Of a stretch of DNA of 29,186 nucleotides, positions 27,301-29,186 are shown piece by piece (position 1 is the first letter of the stretch; the number at the start of each line of letters is the position of its first letter). The notes under the pieces are model-generated. The model did no database searches. It worked only from the letters and a program-made list of their open reading frames with translations, and had not been told where the DNA came from. Made by a program: the position numbers and the translations under genes. Source of the DNA: Phycisphaerales bacterium UBA2218 (GTDB lineage Bacteria; Planctomycetota; Phycisphaerae; Sedimentisphaerales; Anaerobacaceae); assembly GCA_002327785.1 (NCBI GenBank), contig DCUI01000287.1, positions 914 to 30,099 of the forward strand, given 5' to 3'.

Positions 27301-29186
27301 GACGCATCGTTATCCGTTCCGTTCCACCGATCCACGATGTACGGGCCAACCAGGACGGCCGTGAGAGTCACGACCTCCCCGTCGCGATAGAGTGCTCCCC
27401 TGCTGTGGCTCGGCTGGATTGCGCAACTTTCGTCGCTGCCTTCGACCTTCGCCCGGCCCTCGACGCGGGTGATCAGTCGGAACAACGGGACCTCCTCGAA
27501 CTCGACCTGGAGGTTGATGGGACCGCTGACCGTGAACGTCAGGCTCGGGTCCTTTTTCGTGTCGTCCGCAGTGCCCACCCACCGCTTGATCCGATACCCA
27601 TCTTTGGGCTGGGCCGTGATCTGGACCACCTCGAACCGGCGGAACGATCCACTGTTCGGATCGACCGTGCCGCCCGCGCTATTGGGGTCCACCGGATTGC
27701 CGTCGGCGTCGATGATCGTGACGGTCAGCGGATAATACACGGTCTCGAATGCGGCGTAATGCGCGCCGACATCGATCGCGCCGGCATCGGCGACACCGTC
27801 GGTGCGAGTGGTCATCGCCGCCAGTTTCGCGGCGATGGATGCCTCGGTATTCGGGTCGCCGGCATCGACACACAAGCTGCCGGAAACCTGTCCGGCAGCC
27901 GTCTGGCTCAGGAAGTACACGCCGCCGGGGCCCTGCGTGAAGCCGGGCTGCGTGTGAATGTTGCCCTCGCCGCCGTCTGCGTCCTCGATGCAGGAGTAGG
28001 TGGCTGAGCAGCCGAACAGGTCGTCGCCGTTGCCCCAGAGAATGCAGTTCGTGATGATCGGATTGGAGCCGCTGAAGGCCCAAATGCCGCCGTCTCGGGA
28101 GGGCGTGTCGTCCTCGACGAGGATCGTGCAGTTCGCGATCGTCGGCGAAGAGGCGTCCAGGTCGATCTGACCGCTGCCGCCCTCCGCCGAGTTGTTCAAT
28201 AGGAAGCAATTGACAATCGTACCCGAGGCATTCGAGAAGGCAATGCCGCCACCGGCGCCCAGGGAGGAATTATTGCGAATGATACAATCGAAAATCGTGG
28301 GCGAGGCATCTTCGAAGTTCATGCCGCCGCCGAACGCCGTTGCGCTGAATGCCACATTGTCGCTGATGACGCAGTTGACGATCTCGGGCGAGCCGCCGAG
28401 ACAGTCGATGCCGCCGCCGAAGGAGCGGGCGTGGTTGTCGCGGATGATGCAGTGGCGGATCGTGGGCGAGGCGTCCTCGATGCTGATGCCGCCGCCGTTC
28501 TCCGCGACGCCCCAACCAATCGTAAATCCCATCAGGACCGTGTCGCGGCCTTCCCCGTTGGCAAAGGTCACCACGGACCCGTCTTGCGTGAGACTGAGAA
28601 TGACCGTGGTCTCGGGGTAGAGAGTCGGGTCCGATGGGTTGGTCACGTCACCGCTTCGCACGGTGATCGCCTTGCCTTTGAAGTCGATCCGCTCTCGAAA
28701 GAGCTTGTTGCCGGTCTTTCCGCCCTCGGCAATCAGGGTGTCACCGTCGTTTGCGTCGTCAATGGCGTCCTGGAGCGTTGTGTAGAAGCTCGCGGAATCG
28801 TTCGGATCGTCGCGGGTGTTGAGCACCAGGCCCCGCGTGCCGGTCGGGATGGCGGCCAGTGCCGTGGCCACGTTGACGCGGCCGTGCGACTGGCACAACC
28901 CCGGCACGACCTTATCCGCCGTCTGCATCAGGATGTGCTTGACCTGGTGATACGAGAGATCGGCGGACTTGGACCACAGCAGCGCACAGGCGCCCGAGAC
29001 ATGGGGCGCGGCCACGGACGAGCCGGTGATCGTGCCGTATTCCGGCGTCACGCCGGCTGCGGTCATCGCCTCCGTCTCCGTCTTCGGCGTCGTGCTCAGG
29101 ACCCCCTCGCCGGGCTCGGCGAGGTCCACCGTCCTGACGCCGTAGTTCGACGTCGAGGCCATCTTGTCCCGGTTGTTGGTTGCCAT
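11421..29186 (-). CDS. Giant secreted multidomain protein: two subtilase domains, six beta-helix modules, VWA, dockerin-like and Fn3-like domains (5' end missing)
   Basis: A single frame of 5,921 codons without a stop, ending TGA at 11421-11423 and continuing past the right edge. The ATG at 29186 is an internal Met: it lies inside a subtilase core (NNRDKMASTSNYG), so the signal peptide, catalytic Asp and His lie upstream, outside the window. Order of parts (nucleotides, falling): S8 domain remnant 29186-28840; module 1 28840-27240; module 2 27235-24000; module 3 23990-21215; module 4 with an inserted S8 domain 21215-17450; module 5 with an inserted VWA domain 17450-14640; module 6 14640-12545; dockerin-like 12535-12330; three Fn3-like repeats to the end. 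Modules share an entry motif (V-P-x-Y-x-x-I-x-x-A-I), Pmp-like coils (GGGIY..SP...NC.....N.A) and an exit motif (YYLSQ.AAGQ). No C-terminal anchor or sorting motif is visible. Probably exported and surface-displayed or released; adhesion plus proteolysis is the most likely role. No frameshift or change in composition is seen apart from the glycine-rich loops. Confidence 0.93.
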   Translation of the reverse strand: MATNNRDKMASTSNYGVRTVDLAEPGEGVLSTTPKTETEAMTAAGVTPEYGTITGSSVAAPHVSGACALLWSKSADLSYHQVKHILMQTADKVVPGLCQSHGRVNVATALAAIPTGTRGLVLNTRDDPNDSASFYTTLQDAIDDANDGDTLIAEGGKTGNKLFRERIDFKGKAITVRSGDVTNPSDPTLYPETTVILSLTQDGSVVTFANGEGRDTVLMGFTIGWGVAENGGGISIEDASPTIRHCIIRDNHARSFGGGIDCLGGSPEIVNCVISDNVAFSATAFGGGMNFEDASPTIFDCIIRNNSSLGAGGGIAFSNASGTIVNCFLLNNSAEGGSGQIDLDASSPTIANCTILVEDDTPSRDGGIWAFSGSNPIITNCILWGNGDDLFGCSATYSCIEDADGGEGNIHTQPGFTQGPGGVYFLSQTAAGQVSGSLCVDAGDPNTEASIAAKLAAMTTRTDGVADAGAIDVGAHYAAFETVYYPLTVTIIDADGNPVDPNSAGGTVDPNSGSFRRFEVVQITAQPKDGYRIKRWVGTADDTKKDPSLTFTVSGPINLQVEFEEVPLFRLITRVEGRAKVEGSDESCAIQPSHSRGALYRDGEVVTLTAVLVGPYIVDRWNGTDNDASWSVTNTVTITSDKEVTVSFTLPRTLEVPGQYPDIASAIGAARTHGDTIIVKRGTYSRTHSLNFRGKAITLTSDSPDDPTCVAATIIDCNNLGRAFRFDSGEGHDSVIDGFTIQNGNGHDSDLTIIDPNTSPGGGAGAGGADAFGGAIACFNGSSPTLSNLIIRNCRAQGQNGADASTPPSAPTPPSAPADPPEPAEQLPAPDPRNPDAPPDVGAPADPNAGMPGQAGANGVDGAAGMDGAPGLNANDGGRAGHGYGGALYFDANSAPIILSCTIIDCNAIGGSGGFGGQGQDGQDGQDGQGGQGGQQGQDGGEGIDDGPQGAGGAGGNGGAGGNGGAGGKGGNGGNGGDGGEALGGAIYFGPNCRPTIKYTTIQGAFTRQGIGALAGAGGNGGAGGNGGAGGAGGEGGDGEPAGEAGQDGAAGAGGNGGDAGHGGSMGANGGRSYGGAIFFGENCQAEISDSVISGSQARIDVDTARYAGGNGGNGGAGGSDGGNGGAGGNGGAGDPAGVGGTGGAGGNQGSAGGNGGNGLTAGDSPLTNFGGGIFYSTGCSVKLINCTLSDNTAVQDSGGGEYYSDNCTTVLERCSISGNSAGLDGGGQAFGTACSATIVGCSYLSNTAEGDGGGIYLWYDCDLDVSDSTFTDNQATTATTSVGGAIYGGGILQGSSLTYFNGGTIRVRKSRFESNYAAFGGGMYWYGNEADISITDSTFRDNTAYHGGGLYWSDGAPTIGNCIIRGNMALGGSVSTTVPAPAIDPNDPTTWPPISEWPIPGDVNSILDPSYTPEPITVAGDADCGTGGGLYCLSSEALIENSFISENVARGVGGGIYFVDGTPTLKNCLVNNNSAWIGGGGLASHWSAAPMITNCTIVNNEASDPNDSSRGYGGGLFCSYQSQTNLVNSILWGNDARFGDQIAIGSKDEPTYLQRPAGLTVRFSDIQGDQQGIHVEAGRTLNWLQGNLSADPLFTASYYLSQIAAGQAQTSPAVDAGSALAIQLGLNAYTTRIDNVADAGQVDMGFHYVGEGPYQLTVTVIGGHGTVQPLGGQYHEFQVVTLVAIPEPGYRVKQWIGADSSPAWNRNTNTVTMDTGAGKNVSVEFERDIINELLVPTYYATIEDAVEAAGPGGTKIVLSKGIHTVSSPDGIDFEGKTIVITSADPNDPAVVASTIIDAAGSALSPRRAFYFHSGEDANSIITGVTITGGYVRGERGANGRFGVIQPNHYIEDALPLDLYDPLRPRAERGEDGTGDSYGGGILCENGSSPTFRNCVITGCITTGGHGGTGAQGQTTTPQPDYPTDWTYLPPATAENQDPTEQTTGDGQWGGRGGTGTGNGHGGGLACLGGSNPILLNCRFLNNSAYGGMGGDGGDGGNGSGDESWGGDAGNAVGDGRGGAIYCASGSVPVIRDCQFLNNVARTGVPGLGGAKGTGNGLDAPFGPAQDGSDGLTITYGVVAGGAIYYDSQSSADIVDADFSENQAFTAVLATLAGGTYSEIRVDTRGGAIYFTSGCVVDLERCQFTSHNGGAVYMVGRSAVDMNDCLFSGNARQDRTLTDYSGYTPTSSLIVLSQGTSTDTSTTYEGGAIYLGVGCPRVNLTNSRFFGNAVDDRGGAVRTLSGATVKNCLFGGNEAGNTGGAVDAYYQSGYPTDSVILTLSFERCAFTGNQAYRGADAWGGGVYLKDVSGTFTDCSFANNRARNGGGLTAIGCTVTLTCAVVHGNTAIGASSSGDMGGGLFFADTVATVTDSTFSENVVQGADATGGAISFYGGFIDHAVNNCLFTGNSSGRYGGAISCTAYATPKVRYCTFVENTAEILGGAMYADWTSDILVSGSIFQANDSRSIGSVDFDDKNVITYNLFHNNPDGDYGLYDSVTGQTSRVAGVDLDATNLAGDPLFTAGPLGSYYLSQVAAGQPADSAALDKGAEAAADLGLDTYTTRTDNGLDSGNADLGYHYLDSTEMPQYTLTASVGDGNGTVAPTSGTYYAGTLVVLTATPVANYTFAHWTGTDDDAGTSMVNPVMMWSDRTVTVTFGKARVIRVDDSAYRGSIQRAIEDAEEGDTVVVPTGMYSPHYMGTVIAPIVIEKGITLTSESPDDPDCVAATVIQAVMFTVATTDAEATIEGFTITNSNMGILGCSPTLRNCVFTECNWEGGEIENATQAADDGPNASSVTGGAIYILSGSPTIVGCTFSDCSATGGIAGDGDGGIDGHAMGFDGGWPGAGYGGAVYCAAGSPTFTNCRFENCYAEGGIGGNGGDGIENAPPGRGGGYIGSDAAEAEYALLTGWNGDWLYGPYLDYWKYSGYGGAVYCESASSIRFVNCAFENNYALGGLSGVGGNANDPLTFRMPEQPVNIESFGGALYAAYGSSLDLENCTFSGCWAEREPDPNTVPGGTVIDAGNLLWPDDPYLGYGGAVAFEEYSSLKMFNCSITDCNATIGGAIYASHSDLGLTDCNLATNTAYHGGALYLAEATGTIDSTTFLRNTAEYEPNDMNDVIDVNVYDVGTMFGNGGAYFGITSPVQILSSIFRENEASASGGGLYFGGAAEPLLHNSLVTANKAGRDGGGISAKWYADPTISNCTITENKVTGALGEESGFGGGLYVSYNSSATVIDSILWGNLGVEGAQVAVGNSVANTPRQSGVTITYSDIGPRFDPNQMADPLVAVSKAGVLPEVSVGVNAGGPVLIDSAEIYRRFDSGLRTVPVIVTLTEPAGLRESVDWSSAASVTQFQAQLANRRAAVTSTLASSDFTSRQVCENVAAFSGEVTRDGLARLAANPLVRHIEPVRYAKLALRQALSLGNAREIRNTYNGQGVSIAIVDSGVDYTHPRLGGTGVAATSSFPNTKVIGGYDFGENDPDPMPVVEAHGTACAGIAAGNLGTVEDYIGGVAYGAKLYALKIGTDAGAIPTDAALRAWDWCITHRNDDPQYPIKVMSNSWVFPFPFADPNAADAYSPSMTALAETATSLGITIVAASGNEAVAGQGIDWPSAMSNVISVGALYDTTGMVTEYSNAGENLDILAPADPVYTTDMVGVAGYGVGDYYGFFNGTSSATPFVAGCVASIQSAAKERIGRFLTPAEVKELLVTTGDPVTDTKVAITKPRVNLGAALTLPSGPPIYIGANCMLNGWRAPATATYPTWDPTLWGLDAEVIVADPQFVSGYYLSQTAAGQAVQSPAVDAGSASADAVGLADHTTRIDGVSDANRVDMGYHYAQAVPVYQLTVTVVPGANDGLIHGAVQPGEGSYLEGTELVLKAQPAAGYFIEGWYDANDTLISNRPEFEVVMDSNQVLRVRFRLPQKIVVSGDNATGIQQAVNTAQNGDTIVVGPGVYDGSINLQGKQIRLTGANPDDPEVVAQTVIDCTSRGRALIFNHGEGPDTIICGITIMNGATLTEPGGAVYIGTGCSPTFINVQISNSSVSLSSGGAIYIGMNSNPTFTNVQIDNCHAFSAIRRTDPNDPATGTPFGRGNAGAVYIHMRSRPTFTDCAFTNCTALGFGGAVYCGPDGLAQFTNCRFTANDANDRGGAVYHAPGAASKFVQCTFLENATDLLGGAVFYGQDCDVDVNDCQFTENIATVSGGAVYLSNLCEGSVSRSVLTHNDVNEAGGAIYMAGCSVEIADCNVAYNMAHRGGGLYCHDTPGSKILRSSIKHNEVIGVRRQYFLPQDGTSAPISPTDPNFIAGDTNLVVEDVRGGRAVAQGGGIYAFAGPMLIADCQISFNSAATSGGGLYLMAGEYDVRTVRNCLITDNSAGRDGGGASCSWQANVRVANCTIGNNAVRSLLGEALGAGLYVGYESNVVVIDSIIWDNISNDKGSQLAVTGEPSGGSILQVTYSDIEPSGDPNASAAALDLVFVVDSTDSMVASMSYVRAAAAQIARSIADEVSDYRMAVVDFRDFNDTDRAGGVATDYPFRMVTPFTEDADVVASAINSVTALTGAGGDDLAESVYYALTRTADGNDLNEWRSGNVARVILLIGDGVPHNPELVFGYRLSDVVEAMSRGASKRIHTLQIGEANDVEAYYRALADLTDGIAVQAPDANDMTEAVAAVVNGILPATKAGLSIYVAGGSTLAGWDPAAQAWDANAHNIEADPFLIAGYYLSQMDAGQSRQSPAVDAGSGPVDAIGGLDARTTRADGVADAGTVDMGYHYAQGVTLYTLTAQVLPDPIDGLVHGVVTPALAVVYEGSTDNVIRLEVKAEEGWRVKKWTGTDNDRATSLVNYVTLAGDTRVTVLLDKRTARVVTVPGDFSTIQGAVTAAEDGDTIVVDPGTYYSGYGELGLVMAKEIVVTSRNPDDPRTVATTVISGPGNIGGNQFSRLGVVFTAASRRNTVLSGFTIENFGGTASDGDDGDRGNGHPNGEDGAPIHGAAMILLPGASPTIKNCVIRNNSAVAGNGGNGVAATATQNAGRGGWGGWARGGAIYCATDTSPVFVNCTIENNYAQGGNGGNGGAGVDGGGLANYGGNYTPPLLVNIDPDRIGATAVTNELWKVWEWDYATYIQMAFGSQGVSLDVSNVPLGGGPYVGDYRWYSGYGGGVFIDAASKAEFVECTIRGNRTLGGLTGQGGAQPPLGRPTEPLIAFEVPTYGGGVYCAADTMVTFRGCNFENNTASDTQATNFRVDPYIGYGGGVAAENTASVLFVDCNFVDNEADTGGGIYLGDAVATLIDTRLVTNTAIRGAGMAGVGGDVSVAGCEVKNNTATIYAGDVAGDDDIVAMGAGILFSSATAHIQDCNIAGNSSGGSGGGIYLRGENSSSIINCLIRGNLAIRDGGGISTNWYATPTIRNCTFYGNHAGDPNNAATGFGGGLFCGYYSDAQVIDSIFWQNGARLGTELAVGTGFELDRQCGTLHVSFSDIFAGPNDVFVDTGCTLNYGDGIFHKDPRFVAGPLGNFYLSNRNAGQSYTSPCVDAGSSSASTLGMSRYTTRTDSEPDTGRVDIGFHHAILEPCKFCDLVYDGAITFEDFAKFAAGWLSEGCSATDGWCNGADFTFDSAVDAFDLAFFADCWLVRDTTPPMPDPSEWDVEPYMASSTAAQMVAVEAVDAWGWDVEYYFECVHGEGHDSGWIKGRVYVDVGLAKGMEYGYRVKARDALGNETRWSETRFAGVADLAPPTPEPYIQSIVADSPTQITMTARTASDPSGVQYFFDTNTPSGHDSGWIDVPIYTDVNLAPATTYCYRVRARDLSARLNVTEWSDWICLATQTPPESDPPQPNPMQFDPNGLPTEIDGGGGWQDFYAEMTAVTATDASGGVQYYFECSDKGLNSGWIDVPTWTVLVGRQNQYLEFHVKARDIYNNETGWSPWAPMILINRIR
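12330..12535 (-). other. Dockerin-like calcium-binding domain
   Basis: Two EF-hand-like repeats: CDLVYDGAITFEDFAKFAAG and ADFTFDSAVDAFDLAFFADC, each with the D-x-x-x-D-G/S start and a following helix. It matches the form widespread in Phycisphaerae extracellular proteins. Unlike the S8-family protein at 349-2100, it is not at the extreme C-terminus. Confidence 0.75.
12545..14640 (-). other. Module 6: last beta-helix module
   Basis: Entry VPGDFSTIQGAVTAAEDGDT near 14630. Two glycine-rich loops (about 14180-14080 and 14035-13740); the second contains an unusual aromatic stretch (NELWKVWEWDYATYIQMAFG) before returning at YSGYGGGVFI. SDIFAGPNDVFVDTGCTLNY has no insertion. The exit FYLSNRNAGQ is near 12670 and VDIGFHH near 12545. 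No B-repeat follows; the dockerin-like domain comes directly. Confidence 0.75.
14640..17450 (-). other. Module 5: beta-helix interrupted by a VWA domain
   Basis: Entry GDNATGIQQAVNTAQNGDTI near 17430, coils from about 17200 to 15900 without glycine-rich loops. After VTYSDIEPSGDPN (about 15845) the VWA domain is inserted, and the helix resumes at SIYVAGGSTLAGW (about 15170). The exit AGYYLSQMDAGQ is near 15065 and VDMGYHY near 14915. One B-repeat follows (LVHGVVTPALAVVYEGS, KKWTGTDNDRAT). Confidence 0.8.
15185..15830 (-). other. Inserted von Willebrand factor A domain
   Basis: LDLVFVVDSTDSM holds the MIDAS motif D-x-T-x-S (Asp4471, Thr4473, Ser4475 in window numbering). GAGGDDLAESVYYAL is the block that normally supplies later metal ligands, and ARVILLIGDGVPHNPE is the closing strand with its GDG turn. 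These domains usually bind protein ligands through a divalent metal, which suggests adhesion or complex formation. Confidence 0.88.
17450..21215 (-). other. Module 4: beta-helix interrupted by a complete subtilase
   Basis: Entry DDSAYRGSIQRAIEDAEEGD near 21205, coils from about 20990 to 19480, one glycine-rich loop with aromatic residues (about 20590-20395, GGIGGNGGDGIENAPPGRG). After the signature TYSDIGPRFDPNQ (about 19390) the chain leaves the helix for an inserted protease and returns at IYIGANCMLNGW (about 17970). The exit SGYYLSQTAAGQ is at about 17850 and VDMGYHY near 17705; one B-repeat follows (GAVQPGEGSYLEG). Confidence 0.8.
17990..19380 (-). other. Internal subtilase (S8) with its own I9-like propeptide
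   Basis: About 19240-18970 resembles an inhibitor I9 propeptide: VPVIVTLTEPAG, FQAQLANRRAAV, ENVAAFSGEVTRDGLARL and NPLVRHIEPV. The protease core has all catalytic elements: SIAIVDSGVDYTHP (Asp3439, codon 18872-18870), EAHGTACAGIAAG (His3485, 18734-18732), VAASGNEAV (Asn3595) and NGTSSATPFVAG (Ser3668, 18185-18183), in window residue numbers. A zymogen able to mature by cutting its propeptide would cleave within or near the beta-helix loop that holds it. Confidence 0.9.
21215..23990 (-). other. Module 3: beta-helix with one mixed glycine-rich loop
   Basis: Entry VPTYYATIEDAVEAAGPGGT near 23985. One loop at about 23480-23270 combines GGHGGTGAQG, a Thr/Pro/Tyr-rich stretch and GGRGGTGTGNGHGGG, again returning at a GGGLAC strand. 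The coils that follow are regular. The exit SYYLSQVAAGQ lies near 21610 and DLGYHY near 21465, then one B-repeat (GDGNGTVAPTSGTYYAG, HWTGTDDDAG). Confidence 0.7.
24000..27235 (-). other. Module 2: beta-helix with long glycine-rich loops
   Basis: Entry VPGQYPDIASAIGAARTHGD near 27225. The first coils carry four long low-complexity loops described separately. Later coils are ordinary (GGGMYWYGNEADISITDSTF). The loop after the SDI signature reads FSDIQGDQQGIHVEAG with no inserted domain. The exit SYYLSQIAAGQ lies near 24390 and VDMGFHY near 24245. One B-repeat (GGHGTVQPLGGQ ... GYRVKQWIGAD) closes the module. Confidence 0.75.
25660..26810 (-). repeat. Glycine-rich, PGRS/collagen-like loops and matching DNA repeats in module 2
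   Basis: Four loops interrupt consecutive coils. About 26807-26525 is Pro/Ala-rich then collagen-like (GQAGANGVDGAAGMDGAPG). About 26463-26215, 26160-25950 and 25874-25660 are built of GGNGGAGG-type triplet repeats. Each leaves the coil after a small-residue stretch and returns at a GGA-I/L-Y/F strand (GGALYF, GGAIYF, GGAIFF) or a GGGIFY strand. At DNA level the plus strand shows near-identical 18-base units, for example GCGCCGCCATTGCCGCCC repeated at about 26100-26140. Such sequence is prone to slippage and could vary in length between strains. Confidence 0.8.
27240..28840 (-). other. Module 1: short beta-helix plus two InlB-like B-repeats
   Basis: Entry region FYTTLQDAIDDANDGDTLIA, then Pmp-like coils of the form GGGI...SPTI..C.I..N, then the exit motif YFLSQTAAGQ and DVGAHY near 27765. 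Two B-repeat-like segments follow (27740-27240): each has GT-V, GY-RIKRWVGT or DRWNGTDND, and ends in a beta strand of the form VTVSF. This is the simplest module, without domain insertions or glycine-rich loops, and may resemble the ancestral unit. Confidence 0.7.
28840..29186 (-). other. N-terminal subtilase (S8) domain, C-terminal half only
   Basis: Window residues 1 to about 115 of the giant protein. SNYGVRTVDLAEPGEGVLST is the usual strand-turn before the serine loop, and GTITGSSVAAPHVSGACALL holds the catalytic Ser57 (codon 29018-29016). LSYHQVKHILMQTADKV is the closing helix. Asp, His and the oxyanion Asn must lie beyond the right edge, so completeness cannot be judged. Confidence 0.85.

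Noticed and set aside
11502..28007. Very long open frames on the plus strand opposite the giant gene (for example 11502-15899, 16389-19076, 19674-21980, 21996-24662)
   Set aside because: They all lie in the register that shares codon boundaries with the giant gene, where a stop needs a TTA, CTA or TCA codon in that gene. These codons are rare in GC-rich genes, so openness is expected. Their products are low-complexity and show no domain.
29184..29186. ATG at the right edge as the start of the giant gene
   Set aside because: It falls within a conserved subtilase strand, with no signal peptide and with catalytic Asp and His missing upstream. The true start must lie outside the window.

Overview
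The window most resembles a planctomycete of the class Phycisphaerae (Sedimentisphaerales-like). This is an inference from style: high GC with G/C-ending codons, secreted subtilases carrying dockerin-like calcium repeats, Fn3-like repeats with a GHDSGW signature, and a giant Pmp-type beta-helix protein. No rRNA, tRNA or marker gene is present to prove it.

Layout. (1) 1-2100, minus strand: a secreted S8-family protein with a C-terminal dockerin-like domain, followed by a secreted metallophosphoesterase that runs off the left edge. (2) 2101-2431: a divergent control region with a convincing promoter on each strand and a hairpin in each leader. (3) 2432-4074, plus strand: pyrR and pyrB, the start of a pyrimidine-biosynthesis operon, with a nested inverted repeat between them. 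(4) 4096-6543: a putative restriction endonuclease and DNA methyltransferase joined stop-to-start (TGAATG), with more AT-ending codons than their neighbours; probably acquired. (5) 6667-11302: a shikimate-pathway cluster of aroA, a fused shikimate kinase-chorismate synthase, and a second, divergent chorismate-synthase-like protein lacking several active-site residues. Two intergenic repeat clusters lie in this block. (6) 11345-11366: a hairpin terminator between convergent genes. (7) 11421-29186, minus strand: one uninterrupted reading frame of 5,921 codons whose start lies beyond the right edge.

The giant protein fills 60% of the window. It begins inside a subtilisin-like domain and then runs through six beta-helix modules. 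Each module has an entry motif, a series of Pmp-like coils, an SDI loop, an exit motif (YYLSQ..AGQ..VDAG), and, in modules 1 to 5, InlB-type B-repeat(s). It ends in a dockerin-like domain and three Fn3-like repeats. In module 4 a complete second subtilase with an I9-like propeptide sits in the SDI loop. In module 5 a von Willebrand A domain sits in the same loop. Module 2, and to a lesser extent modules 3, 4 and 6, carry glycine-rich loops between coils. The likely role is a secreted or surface-displayed adhesive and proteolytic protein; no substrate can be read from sequence.

How the genes fit together: pyrR/pyrB make carbamoyl aspartate and control that flux. aroA and the fusion cover three late steps of chorismate synthesis (shikimate to S3P, S3P to EPSP, EPSP to chorismate). 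The restriction-modification pair separates the two biosynthetic blocks. The secreted proteins at both ends share the subtilase-plus-dockerin theme.
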